Numbered from the stretch's first letter, positions 1 through 8,316 are shown. The stretch is 64,000 nucleotides of DNA from Candidatus Planktophila sulfonica (GCF_002288065.1 NZ_CP016773.1:1178001-1242000), one strand, 5' to 3'. Notes: generated by a model from the sequence alone, not told the origin. A program made the numbers and translations.

Positions 1-1
1 G

Positions 2-628
2 CCAAAGCGTTTTGATGTTCCTTGGAAAGAGATTGAAGCGCAGGGATATATCGCACCTGCTGAATGTATTGAAGTTCGCGTCAACCTCACTGAAGCAGAG
101 CGTCTCTCCTATGCAACCGCCGAGCCTGAAGAGCGTTATCGCTTCTGCGCAACTACGCGCACAAAGCGCAATGTTGTTGAAGAGCTAGTTGCGCACCACG
201 CAAATGAACAAGTGCTTGTTATCGGTCAGTACATTGATCAGCTCGATGATCTCTCTGAAACTTTAGGTGTTCCACTCATCAAGGGCGATACGCCCCAGAA
301 GGAACGCGAGCGACTATTTGCTGCATTCCGCACTGGCGAAGTTACCTGCCTTGTTGTTTCAAAGGTTGCCAACTTCTCTGTCGACCTTCCGGAAGCAACA
401 ATCGCGATTCAGGTTTCTGGTGCATTTGGTTCTCGTCAGGAAGAGGCGCAACGCCTTGGACGAATCTTGCGACCAAAGGCAGATGGGCGTGGAGCTAAGT
501 TCTACTCAGTTGTTTCACGCGACACTATCGATCAAGATTTTGCACAGAACCGCCAGCGCTTCCTTGCTGAGCAAGGTTATTCATATCGAATTATTGATGC
601 CGACGATGTTTTTCAAGGGAAGTTCTAA
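2..628 (+). CDS. XPB/RAD25-like superfamily 2 DNA helicase, C-terminal part (5' end outside window)
   Basis: The reading frame is open from the window edge to a TAA at 626-628, so only the last ~208 residues are seen. They cover the second RecA-like domain of an SF2 helicase: an opening PKRFDVPWKEIE stretch, the VLVIGQYIDQL strand, SKVANFSVDLPEA, and the arginine-finger motif QRLGRILRPK (motif VI), followed by FYSVVSRDTIDQDFAQNRQ. This pattern is typical of the bacterial XPB helicases common in actinobacteria (the mycobacterial homologue is an ATP-dependent 3'-5' helicase), which are thought to act in DNA repair. The last 38 bases overlap the convergent glutaredoxin-like gene. The Walker A and B motifs lie upstream of the window and cannot be checked. 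Confidence 0.88.
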   Translation, partial: PKRFDVPWKEIEAQGYIAPAECIEVRVNLTEAERLSYATAEPEERYRFCATTRTKRNVVEELVAHHANEQVLVIGQYIDQLDDLSETLGVPLIKGDTPQKERERLFAAFRTGEVTCLVVSKVANFSVDLPEATIAIQVSGAFGSRQEEAQRLGRILRPKADGRGAKFYSVVSRDTIDQDFAQNRQRFLAEQGYSYRIIDADDVFQGKF

Positions 629-836
629 AGCGTTCTCGATCTACTCTGTAGAAGTCGTGGTGCTCGCCATTGATGTGAATGACCGGAACTTCATTTCCAT
701 ATAGCTTTTCTAGTTCTGCATCTCCATCGATATAGATAATCTCAATCTCAAATGCGAGTTCCTCGCGCATGCTCTCTAAGGTTTTCACAGCATCTTCACA
801 AAGGTGACAGCCGTGGCGAGAGTAAACGGTAACCAT
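591..836 (-). CDS. Glutaredoxin-like thiol-disulfide protein (DUF836 type)
   Basis: This 81-residue protein opens with a beta strand (MVTVYSRHGC) and a CHLC active site at residues 10-13, then a thioredoxin-fold pattern with the cis-proline segment NEVPVIHING. This is the short glutaredoxin/DUF836 type rather than classical glutaredoxin (CPYC). It probably reduces disulfides in the cytoplasm, with unknown partners. The gene converges on the helicase gene and overlaps its 3' end by 38 bases, an unusually long tail-to-tail overlap. No clear Shine-Dalgarno site precedes the ATG; a GAGAAT hexamer lies 6 nt upstream. The family assignment is firm, the physiological role is not. Confidence 0.8.
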   Translation of the reverse strand: MVTVYSRHGCHLCEDAVKTLESMREELAFEIEIIYIDGDAELEKLYGNEVPVIHINGEHHDFYRVDRERFRTSLEKHRRHQ

Positions 837-857
837 GACTGCATTCTCGCACCCTGA

Positions 858-863
858 TAGCGT
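858..863 (+). promoter_or_regulatory. Candidate leaderless -10 box of the secreted peptidase gene
   Basis: TAGCGT lies 8 nt before the ATG at 872 and no Shine-Dalgarno sequence is present. ATGACT, a weak -35 match, lies 17 nt further upstream. Confidence 0.35.
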
Positions 864-871
864 TACCCGCT

Positions 872-3247
872 ATGAGAGGCCAATTGAGAAAGAGCAGCAC
901 ATTTGCCCTTGTTCTCGGCCTTCTCGCCTCAATTCTTCTTCCAACTCAATCAGTTGCGCTATCAAATTTTAAAGTCGCGCCATCAACCGTGTGGGGTTAC
1001 ACCTATGCAGGTAAGGCAACCGGAGTCGCCGAAACTCGACCACCGAAAGTTGCCTACCTTGAACAGAAATCTAAATTTGTTGTTAACTATAAGAATTTTC
1101 CTGAATGGGCGAAGCGAGATTTCCAAGCTGCAGTAGATATCTGGTCAGCCAACTTTGCATCAACGCCACAAATTACTATCGATGCATCATGGGGGCGTTC
1201 TGCTTCCTACGGAGTTCTTGGAAGTGCGCGTCCTGGTAATTACTACTCAGGTTTCGATGGCGCACCCGATCAGAGCCTTTGGTATCCATCGGCTCTTGCC
1301 AATGCTCTCGCTGGAAAAGATCTGGAACCAGAAAATCCTGAGATGGTTATTCAGGTAAATTCATTGGCGCAGTGGAACACTCGCGGAGATGGTTCACCAA
1401 AACTCAATGAATACGATCTTCAATCAGTCTTCTTGCACGAGATGGGCCATGGACTCGGATTTCTCTCAACCGATTCCTATGATCAATTCTTTGGCTACGG
1501 AACAATCGAGCAGCCAACTCCATACGATGCCTATGCGCAACTTCCAGATGGCCGTCGTTTATCCGACCTGCCATCTCCATCTATCGAGTTAGGTAAAGCA
1601 CTGACATCGACACTTGTTTGGGCTGGGCCGTTGGGCATGGCCGCTAATGGCGGAGCTAAACCAATCTTGTATACACCTGCTCGTTATGAAGAAGGCTCTT
1701 CGGTAAGCCATCTTGATGAAGCAACGTATGCAAACCTAGGCGCAAACTCGATCATGACCCCCAATCTTGATGCAGGTGAAATTTTTAGAGAGCCCGGAAC
1801 CCTTCTGCTTGCAATGATGGAAGACCTCCGTCGTAAGCCACCTGTGGGCGTTGCAGTTGGTATTCCGCAGACAGTTCGAAATGCGACAGCGCTTATCGCC
1901 GATAGCTCAGCGATTGTTACCTTTGATCCACCAGCTAATGCGCGAACTGCGCAGATCACTAGTTATTCGGTGCGCAATCTCAAGACAGATCAAGTGAAGA
2001 GTTCTACAGAATCCCCCATCACATTTACTGGACTTAAGAATGGCACCAGCTACAGCTTTAGCATCGTCGCAAGCAATACAAATGGAACTTCAGACGCCGT
2101 AATTACGGCGCCAATTACTCCGCAGGCTGGGTGGAAGCGCTTTGTGATTGATGACAAAGCTGATGCACGTCATGTCACAAGTACTACCTTCAACGGTAAG
2201 CCTCTCATTGCATATACAGATAGCAAGAGCGGAATCTTGAAGATTGCCGCTTGGGATGGAAAGTCTTGGAAGCGCACAACTGTCGATGGCGCAGGCGGAA
2301 CATCAGGAAAGACCAAATCTAAGATCACCAGCACAATTTCACTCTGCGTCAATGGATCTGGAACGAAGCAACTGCTCCATATCTTCTACTCAGAGAGTGA
2401 TGACCGAGACCTTCGCTATGCAACATACGATGGCAAGAAATTTGTCTACGAAATTGTTGATGGCAATGGTGTTCAGGTAAATGACTACAAGGACCCTGTT
2501 CGCGTACGAACCGGAAGTGATGTCAGCGTTTCTAACGCATGTGTGGCAACTGCCGGCGGCATTCAAGTCTTCTATCGTGATGAGAGCCAAGGAATTCTCT
2601 TAGGTGCAACAAAAGTTAAGGGCTCAACAAAGTGGAGCTATGAACTTGTTGATGGCGATCGCAAGACTGATGGTCGCAGTACCGGCGATGTTGCATTCCA
2701 CTTGAAAGCGCTCTTTGATGGCAAGAAGACCTACGTTGTCTACGACTCTGTGTTAACGATCAACCAGAAGAAGCAAGCAACGTCTGGTGAAGTACGTGTT
2801 GCCTCTCGAAATACTCTCTCTGCCGAAGCTTGGAGTTACTACAACCTCGACTCTTCAGGTAGCGCTACCCCAATGACTGGCTTTGATATCTCTATCGCAA
2901 AGACTCTCAACGGCCTGCAAGCAACCTGGTTGATTTCCTCTCCAGCCACAGCGCCTAATCCAAACCGAATTCGTTGGAGCCCAGTCCAGAGCAATCCGAC
3001 TCAGAGCGTTGCCACGAGCGAGAACTATGGAGTTCCCGGCAAATATCTCAACACCGACGGAGCTTTCATTGCTTACAACTGCCAGCAAAGACTCTGTGTT
3101 CTCGATAGCGCGAGAGCAGTGCCTGTCATCAAATTGGTTTCATCCGAGCAACGTCCAGAAGGAATTGATTCAGCATGGGTTGTTGTCGATCGTGTTCGTT
3201 ATTTGGTGGCTGGCTATAAAGGCCAGCTTTCCATGTTTCGCCCTTAA
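872..3247 (+). CDS. Large secreted zinc-metallopeptidase-like protein with Fn3 and C-terminal repeat region
   Basis: The 791-residue product starts with a Sec signal peptide (basic start, hydrophobic LVLGLLASILL core, probable cleavage after the SVA/ALS region). Residues ~40-310 hold a peptidase-like domain with HEMGHGLGF at 189-197: the HExxH part and the following Gly fit metzincin-like zinc proteases, but I do not see an obvious third His at the canonical spacing. Residues ~325-415 look like a fibronectin type III domain. The last ~375 residues contain at least three similar units of the form IAYTDS...WDGKSW...VDG, suggesting a beta-propeller. No membrane anchor or sortase motif is visible, so it is probably released. 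Its stop codon shares TTAA with the convergent secreted-protein gene. Substrate unknown; catalytic activity is inferred from HExxH only. Confidence 0.7.
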   Translation: MRGQLRKSSTFALVLGLLASILLPTQSVALSNFKVAPSTVWGYTYAGKATGVAETRPPKVAYLEQKSKFVVNYKNFPEWAKRDFQAAVDIWSANFASTPQITIDASWGRSASYGVLGSARPGNYYSGFDGAPDQSLWYPSALANALAGKDLEPENPEMVIQVNSLAQWNTRGDGSPKLNEYDLQSVFLHEMGHGLGFLSTDSYDQFFGYGTIEQPTPYDAYAQLPDGRRLSDLPSPSIELGKALTSTLVWAGPLGMAANGGAKPILYTPARYEEGSSVSHLDEATYANLGANSIMTPNLDAGEIFREPGTLLLAMMEDLRRKPPVGVAVGIPQTVRNATALIADSSAIVTFDPPANARTAQITSYSVRNLKTDQVKSSTESPITFTGLKNGTSYSFSIVASNTNGTSDAVITAPITPQAGWKRFVIDDKADARHVTSTTFNGKPLIAYTDSKSGILKIAAWDGKSWKRTTVDGAGGTSGKTKSKITSTISLCVNGSGTKQLLHIFYSESDDRDLRYATYDGKKFVYEIVDGNGVQVNDYKDPVRVRTGSDVSVSNACVATAGGIQVFYRDESQGILLGATKVKGSTKWSYELVDGDRKTDGRSTGDVAFHLKALFDGKKTYVVYDSVLTINQKKQATSGEVRVASRNTLSAEAWSYYNLDSSGSATPMTGFDISIAKTLNGLQATWLISSPATAPNPNRIRWSPVQSNPTQSVATSENYGVPGKYLNTDGAFIAYNCQQRLCVLDSARAVPVIKLVSSEQRPEGIDSAWVVVDRVRYLVAGYKGQLSMFRP

Positions 3248-4428
3248 GCGATTGTAAAAATCGCCACCGATTGAGCACTTGTTCTAGCTAAACCTACAAG
3301 CCCTACATCTTTTGAATATGCAAGTGAGAGCGCTTCCGTTAATTCAGTCGACCCCGATGCACTCGTGACAACTCCCTTTGCATCAAATGAGAGAAGCAAG
3401 AGTGACGGAACGGTTGGTCTCCAACCAGTAACACCTGAAACAACTGAATTTGATTGCAGCGCTCCGTACGTTGTACTTCCTGCGCTTTGAACAAGTGAGC
3501 TTCCTGTTGATGGGACGCGAAGTGTCCATGTTGGTGCAAAAGCAGATGTGAATTTGGTGAATGCCGATTCAATAACCTTGCCAGACTTTACATAGCCAGT
3601 CAGGGTAAGCGTTGAATCAGAAGCAATCCAAGAGCGATCTGCCTTTGGTGCTGAGCTTCTGACTACCGAAGCGATGGCGCCAGTCTTAGAGACTTTAATG
3701 AGAACGCCATCTCGAACTCCTGCCAGCTTTTTGCCGCCAAGAGTTTCAGCGCTGCTGCCAAATACAGAGATTGATCCATCGCCATGTCGAAGAACTGCAT
3801 TGAGTTGAGTCTTTGCGGTACCAATTGAAAGTAACTTTCCAAAAGTTCCTGCGTTATTTGCACTCAGTAGGAAGGGCTTATCTTGCAACTGTCCGACGAC
3901 AGAGACTCCGGATGAATTTACTGAAATTGCATTGATCAAGGGCGGTGCAAGTTGCGCTGAAGAGTATGTAGCAAGGACTTCACCGAGAGCTGAAACTTTC
4001 CAGAGAGTGAGAATATTTACATCACTGCGAAGTTTTGTGGTGGGTTCAGCAACTACGCCATCTGGATTCTCAGCTTGAATGACTGCAGTTGCTGACTCTG
4101 GCGCAGTAATACTTGATGCAGCACCTGCGAGCCATATATTTCCCAGTGGATCTACAGCGGTAGTGAGTGCGACTTCATCGGCTCCTGAATCGATGGTCTT
4201 CTGCCAGAGCTGAGCGCCTTTGATATCCATCCCGGTAAGGAGAATGTTTGTATTGGGACCATCGCTATTACTTACTGTGACAAGCGTTTTTCCAGATAGA
4301 ACCAGTTTTTCAGCGCCAGCAACGGTCGCCACAATTGTTAACTTCTTTAGTGCAACTGATTTAGGTGCTGCAACCGCAGGTGTTGTTCCAACCAGTAATA
4401 GAACGAGGAATATTGAAATACGTCTCAT
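3244..4428 (-). CDS. Secreted protein with propeller-like repeats, function unknown
   Basis: The 394-residue product has a signal peptide (MRRISIFLVLLLVGTTPAVA, cleavage expected near AVA-AP). The mature part is rich in short beta strands and has recurring blocks such as VDPLGNIWLAGAAS, ISVNSSGVSVVGQL and GDGSISVFGSS, which resemble SBBP/NHL-type beta-propeller repeats. No catalytic motif is recognised. The start codon overlaps the proC stop by one base (TAATG), so it is probably translated from the proC transcript, an unexpected partner for an exported protein. At the 3' end its TAA is nested in the TAA of the convergent secreted peptidase-like gene. A joint extracellular role with that protein is only a guess from proximity. 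Confidence 0.6.
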   Translation of the reverse strand: MRRISIFLVLLLVGTTPAVAAPKSVALKKLTIVATVAGAEKLVLSGKTLVTVSNSDGPNTNILLTGMDIKGAQLWQKTIDSGADEVALTTAVDPLGNIWLAGAASSITAPESATAVIQAENPDGVVAEPTTKLRSDVNILTLWKVSALGEVLATYSSAQLAPPLINAISVNSSGVSVVGQLQDKPFLLSANNAGTFGKLLSIGTAKTQLNAVLRHGDGSISVFGSSAETLGGKKLAGVRDGVLIKVSKTGAIASVVRSSAPKADRSWIASDSTLTLTGYVKSGKVIESAFTKFTSAFAPTWTLRVPSTGSSLVQSAGSTTYGALQSNSVVSGVTGWRPTVPSLLLLSFDAKGVVTSASGSTELTEALSLAYSKDVGLVGLARTSAQSVAIFTIA

Positions 4429-5228
4429 TATTGGGCGAGTTCTCCAGCGCGACGAGCAGATGCTGCCATCGCATCGGCAACTATCTTTGAAATTCCAGCC
4501 TCATCAAAAACTGCAAGTGCTTCAGCAGTTGCGCCCTTTAGGCTTGTCACTTTTTCTCGAAGTCGAGTTGGTGTATCGCCTGATTCATCGAGAAGGGCTG
4601 CTGCTCCGACAATCGTTTGAATGGTTAGGGTGGTTGCATCTTCATGAGAAAGACCCATTGCAACTGCGCCATCAACCATCGCTTCAACAAATCTAAAGAA
4701 GTAGGCAGGGCCCGAACCACTTGTTCCGGTGAGCGCGTTCTGCAGATCTTCAGGAATCTCAATCGCCTTACCAGTTGCAGCGAGAAGTGAATCGACAAAC
4801 TTCTTCTGTGCATCAGTAACGCCAGCACTGAGTGAATAACCAGCCATTCCCTTACCAATCAGCGTTGGAGTATTTGGCATCACGCGGGCAATGGAGGCAT
4901 GGTTATTGAGACCAGCTGAAATGCCAGCAATGGTCTTTCCGGCGAGCAGCGAGATAACGAGAGCATCGCTCTTGAGGTGTGGGGCAATCTCGGGCATGAG
5001 ATCAGCAAGTCCTTGCGGTTTGATACCTAGAAGAACCACATCACTTGTTTTGAGGGCATCTTCCAGAGGTTTAACAGAGATTGAATACTTAGTTAATAAC
5101 TCTTCGCCTCTTTCAGGGCGGCGTACAACAGCGGTGATTGAATGCGCAGGAACACCTGAACGAATGAGGGCGGCAATGAAAGCTTCGCCCATTACACCCG
5201 CACCAACTACTGCTATCTGATTAGCCAT
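4428..5228 (-). CDS. proC: Pyrroline-5-carboxylate reductase
   Basis: This enzyme catalyses the last step of proline synthesis, NAD(P)H-dependent reduction of pyrroline-5-carboxylate. The 266-residue length is normal. The N-terminal Rossmann motif is VVGAGVMGEAFIAAL, followed by the family blocks VLLGIKPQ, VISLLAGKTI, RVMPNTP and the C-terminal signature region TGTSGSGPAYFFRFVEAM with LREKVTSLKGATAEAL. The start is supported by a TACTCT hexamer exactly 6 nt upstream and by the absence of a Shine-Dalgarno site, so the transcript is probably leaderless. It is divergent from the Cys-rich gene at 5259, with only 30 bp between the two start codons. The downstream secreted-protein gene overlaps its stop. 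Confidence 0.95.
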   Translation of the reverse strand: MANQIAVVGAGVMGEAFIAALIRSGVPAHSITAVVRRPERGEELLTKYSISVKPLEDALKTSDVVLLGIKPQGLADLMPEIAPHLKSDALVISLLAGKTIAGISAGLNNHASIARVMPNTPTLIGKGMAGYSLSAGVTDAQKKFVDSLLAATGKAIEIPEDLQNALTGTSGSGPAYFFRFVEAMVDGAVAMGLSHEDATTLTIQTIVGAAALLDESGDTPTRLREKVTSLKGATAEALAVFDEAGISKIVADAMAASARRAGELAQ

Positions 5229-5234
5229 GGCGAA

Positions 5235-5240
5235 AGAGTA
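5235..5240 (-). promoter_or_regulatory. Leaderless -10 box of proC
   Basis: Read on the minus strand this is TACTCT, exactly 6 nt before the proC ATG, with no Shine-Dalgarno site between. It lies in the 30-bp divergent spacer shared with the gene at 5259. Confidence 0.5.
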
Positions 5241-5244
5241 CGCG

Positions 5245-5250
5245 TAGGCT
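5245..5250 (+). promoter_or_regulatory. Candidate -10 box of the Cys-rich protein gene
   Basis: TAGGCT lies 8 nt before the ATG at 5259. It is back-to-back with the proC -10 box, so the two promoters would overlap. Confidence 0.35.
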
Positions 5251-5258
5251 CTGCGACT

Positions 5259-6068
5259 ATGTCAGAGATAAAGCCAGGTTTCGCTCGCGACTGGGTCGAA
5301 TTCACAGATCCAAATGATGAAGAAGAAATCTTTAAGTGTGATCTGACCTGGTTGACCTCCTTCTGGACCTGCATCTACGGCGATGGTTGCCAAGGTGTAT
5401 TTAAGGATCGTCCCAATGATGGGTGTTGCACAGAAGGTGCGATGTACTCAGATGAGGCCGATGAAGAGCGCACTCGTAAAGCAGCAGAATATTTAACGCC
5501 CGATATGTGGCAGTTCTATGAAGAAGCTCGTCCAAAGAAACCAGGCGGACAACTTCGCATCACAGATTTAGATGAAGATAAAGAACGCAAAACTCGTACT
5601 GTTAACGATGCCTGCATCTTCCTTAACCGTAAAGGTTATGAAGCTCCAGGATTTACCGGTTCATTTGGTTGCGTACTTCACCACCTCGCCCAGAAGCGTG
5701 GCATTCACTTTGTAGATACAAAGCCAGATGTATGTTGGCAACTTCCATTGCGTCGTAGCTATGAAACTCGCGAAGTGGGCGAGCGCGAATATTCAGTAAC
5801 AGTCATCGGCGAATACGAACGTCTTGGTTGGGGCGATGGCGGTGATGATTTCGATTGGTACTGCACAAGCAATACCGATGCACATGTCGGAAGCGAACCG
5901 GTCTACATCTCTAATAAGGCAGAACTTTCACAGTTGATGGGTAAGGATGCCTATGCAATCCTGGCTGAACACTGTGACCGCCGTATCCAAGGTATCCGCG
6001 ATGCGCAGGCGCGCTCGTTGCCGCTCTTCGTTATTCAACACCCAGCAACTATCGCCGCCGGCAAGTAG
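5259..6068 (+). CDS. Conserved cysteine-rich protein of unknown function, possible metal or Fe-S binding
   Basis: A 269-residue cytoplasmic protein with no signal peptide or membrane segment. It has about ten cysteines: an N-terminal cluster at residues 27, 38, 44, 56 and 57 ending in a GCC pair, and others near 119, 138, 159, 203 and 238. The CX10CX5CX11CC spacing recalls YkgJ-type cysteine clusters that bind iron or zinc, but the match is not exact and I do not recognise the family by name. The C-terminal half holds conserved-looking LPLRRSYE and AILAEHCDRRIQGIRDA segments. It shares a 30-bp divergent promoter region with proC and is followed after 26 bp by radA, which has its own -10 box. 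Confidence 0.6.
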   Translation: MSEIKPGFARDWVEFTDPNDEEEIFKCDLTWLTSFWTCIYGDGCQGVFKDRPNDGCCTEGAMYSDEADEERTRKAAEYLTPDMWQFYEEARPKKPGGQLRITDLDEDKERKTRTVNDACIFLNRKGYEAPGFTGSFGCVLHHLAQKRGIHFVDTKPDVCWQLPLRRSYETREVGEREYSVTVIGEYERLGWGDGGDDFDWYCTSNTDAHVGSEPVYISNKAELSQLMGKDAYAILAEHCDRRIQGIRDAQARSLPLFVIQHPATIAAGK

Positions 6069-6082
6069 TCAGCTCCTTCCCC

Positions 6083-6088
6083 TAACCT
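6083..6088 (+). promoter_or_regulatory. Leaderless -10 box of radA
   Basis: TAACCT ends 6 nt before the radA ATG at 6095; no Shine-Dalgarno site is present. The same hexamer at the same spacing precedes cbiM. Confidence 0.5.
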
Positions 6089-6094
6089 ACGACT

Positions 6095-7462
6095 ATGGCC
6101 AAGGTTGAGAAGGATCCATTCCGCTGTACCGAATGTGGTTGGACATCCCAGAAATGGGTTGGCCGCTGCGGAGAATGCCAAGCATGGGGCTCTGTCGAAG
6201 AGTTAGCTGCCCCAAAGAAACTCTCACTCGTTGCAGGCTCTGTTACCTCTAAAGCAACTCCTATCGGCGATGTCGATCTCTCTTCCGCCCGTGCGCGCGC
6301 AACCGGCGTCTCTGAACTCGATCGCGTACTTGGTGGCGGTTTAGTTCCAGGTGCTGCAATCTTGCTCGCTGGCGAACCTGGCGTCGGTAAATCAACTCTT
6401 CTCTTATCTGTTGCGGCACAAACAGCGGCTAAAGGAATTCCTGCGCTCTATATATCTGGTGAAGAATCAGCTTCACAAGTTCGTTTGCGCGCTGAACGCA
6501 TTAACGCAGTAGACCCTCAATTATTCCTGGCCTCTGAAACTGATTTAGGTGCAGTCATTGCGCATGTTGATGCAGTGAAACCTGAGCTCTTGATTATCGA
6601 CTCTGTTCAGACAATCGGATCATCGACTGCTGATGGTTCACCTGGTGGAGTAACTCAGGTTCGCGAAGTTGCGGGTGCACTTATTCGCATCTGCAAAGAC
6701 CGCGATATCACTCTCTTGTTAGTCGGCCATGTCACTAAAGATGGATCTATTGCAGGTCCTCGTCTTCTCGAACATATCGTCGACGTTGTTCTGCAATTTG
6801 AAGGCGAACGTCATTCGCGCCTTCGTTTGATCCGTGCCATCAAGAACCGTTTTGGCGCCAGCGATGAAGTTGGGTGTTTTGATCTCAGCGACACTGGCAT
6901 CGAAAGTGTTCTCGACCCAACTGGTCTCTTTACATCCCGTCACGCCGAACCAGTGCCAGGAACTTGCGTCACGGTCACTCTCGAAGGTCGCCGTCCCCTT
7001 CTTGCTGAAATTCAAGCACTTGTTAGCGCAGGCCGTGAAAATGATTTCGGAAATGCTCGTCGCGTTACTAGCGGCCTCGATTCAGCACGTACTTCAATGA
7101 CTCTCGCCGTCCTCGAACTACGCGCACATATTCGCGTCGGTGGTCGCGATGTCTATGCCGCAACTGTCGGCGGAATGAAGATGTCTGAACCTGCTGCAGA
7201 TTTAGCACTCGCTCTCGCTGTCGCATCTGCTGCAAAAGGTTTAGCTCTTCCTGCAGATCTCGTCGCCATCGGTGAAGTTGGACTTGCTGGTGAAATCCGC
7301 AAAGTAAGTGGAGTATCGCGTCGTCTCGCTGAGGCCTATCGCCTTGGATTTAAGCGCGCACTTGTTCCAACTGGTTCTGATGTGAAGATTGATGGAATGG
7401 AAATCGTTGAAGTTTCTAGACTTGATCAAGCGCTGCAGCGAGTAAAAATCACCGGCGAATAA
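6095..7462 (+). CDS. radA: DNA repair protein RadA/Sms
   Basis: RadA is a RecA-like, DnaB-type hexameric helicase that promotes branch migration in recombinational repair. The 455-residue product has the full family layout: a zinc ribbon with Cys 11, 14, 25 and 28; Walker A GEPGVGKS at residues 93-100; Walker B LLIIDSVQT; the RadA-specific KNRFG motif (AIKNRFGASDE); and a C-terminal Lon-protease-like domain (VGGMKMSEPAADLALALAVASA) that lacks protease function in this family. The last base of its TAA is the first base of the mutY ATG, so the two repair genes are translationally coupled. A radA-mutY neighbourhood is also found in other actinobacteria. Confidence 0.96.
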   Translation: MAKVEKDPFRCTECGWTSQKWVGRCGECQAWGSVEELAAPKKLSLVAGSVTSKATPIGDVDLSSARARATGVSELDRVLGGGLVPGAAILLAGEPGVGKSTLLLSVAAQTAAKGIPALYISGEESASQVRLRAERINAVDPQLFLASETDLGAVIAHVDAVKPELLIIDSVQTIGSSTADGSPGGVTQVREVAGALIRICKDRDITLLLVGHVTKDGSIAGPRLLEHIVDVVLQFEGERHSRLRLIRAIKNRFGASDEVGCFDLSDTGIESVLDPTGLFTSRHAEPVPGTCVTVTLEGRRPLLAEIQALVSAGRENDFGNARRVTSGLDSARTSMTLAVLELRAHIRVGGRDVYAATVGGMKMSEPAADLALALAVASAAKGLALPADLVAIGEVGLAGEIRKVSGVSRRLAEAYRLGFKRALVPTGSDVKIDGMEIVEVSRLDQALQRVKITGE

Positions 7463-8310
7463 TGCTCGAGAAAGAGATCATTTCTTGGTTTAAGAAGAAT
7501 AAACGTGATCTCCCCTGGCGCAAGACTGACACATGGGGCGTTCTCGTCTCTGAATTCATGTTGCAGCAAACACCAGTCAATCGAGTTCTTCCGGTATATA
7601 CCGAGTGGATGAAGCGCTGGCCAACTCCTGCAAAGCTAGCTAAAGCGACACCTGCCGAAGTAATTACTGCATGGGGTCGTCTTGGTTATCCGCGTCGAGC
7701 CTTACGTTTACATGAATGCGCCAAGGTAATTACATCGGAATATAAAGGCGTTATTCCGCGTGAAGAGTCTGAGCTGCGCAAACTTCCAGGAATCGGTGAG
7801 TACACAGCGGCTGCAATGGTTGCCTTCGCATTTGGTGGTCGCTCACTTGTACTCGATATTAATATTCGCCGCCTCTTTGCACGCATTATTGATGGAGTAG
7901 AAACACCTAAGTTGTCGGCAACCAAAGATGAGAAATCACGTTATGAAGCGCTGATTCCGAAGAAGGACCCGCATTTGTGGGCCGCGGCCACAATGGAGCT
8001 CGGTGCACTTGTCTGCACTTCACAATCTCCTAAATGTGGAATCTGTCCTGTTGCAAACGATTGCATCTGGCGCAGCCTTGATTATCCAAAGTCAGATGTC
8101 GTAAAGCGCACACAGAGTTGGCATGGCACTGATCGCCAATGTCGCGGGACTGTTGTTCAAGCACTTCGTGAAAATGATGTGCTGACTAAAGCGCAGATAG
8201 CTCAGTTATGGGATGTTCCATCTCAGCTCGAGAAAGCTTTGATAACTCTGCTTGATGATGGGCTTATTGAACTTCGCGGTAAAGAAAAATTCTCTCTACC
8301 GCGAAGCTAG
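7462..8310 (+). CDS. mutY: A/G-specific adenine DNA glycosylase
   Basis: MutY removes adenine mispaired with 8-oxoguanine. The product has the HhH-GPD fold with LPGIGEYTAAAMVAFAFGG, the catalytic Asp in SLVLDINIRRLFARI, and a [4Fe-4S] loop of the C-X6-C-X2-C-X5-C type (CTSQSPKCGICPVANDC). MutY is distinguished from Nth by the early FMLQQTPVNRVLP block. At 282 residues it is shorter than the usual ~350. The C-terminal 70 residues resemble a small winged helix (VVQALRENDVLTKAQIAQLW), and I see no NUDIX-like 8-oxoG recognition domain. Translation is coupled to radA by a TAATG overlap. The 3' end holds a long inverted repeat before the convergent clpC. Confidence 0.92.
   Translation: MLEKEIISWFKKNKRDLPWRKTDTWGVLVSEFMLQQTPVNRVLPVYTEWMKRWPTPAKLAKATPAEVITAWGRLGYPRRALRLHECAKVITSEYKGVIPREESELRKLPGIGEYTAAAMVAFAFGGRSLVLDINIRRLFARIIDGVETPKLSATKDEKSRYEALIPKKDPHLWAAATMELGALVCTSQSPKCGICPVANDCIWRSLDYPKSDVVKRTQSWHGTDRQCRGTVVQALRENDVLTKAQIAQLWDVPSQLEKALITLLDDGLIELRGKEKFSLPRS
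8272..8306. terminator. Inverted repeat at the mutY 3' end, possible bidirectional terminator
   Basis: CTTCGCGGTA (8272-8281) and TACCGCGAAG (8297-8306) are perfect 10-bp inverted repeats separated by 15 nt. They sit inside the last mutY codons, directly between convergent mutY and clpC. There is no clear U-tract on either side, so factor-independent termination is uncertain. Confidence 0.4.
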
Positions 8311-8316
8311 CAATAA

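Noticed and set aside
4220-4696. 158-residue plus-strand frame across the proC/secreted gene junction
   Set aside because: Antisense to two well-supported genes, composition unlike a protein and no start signal.
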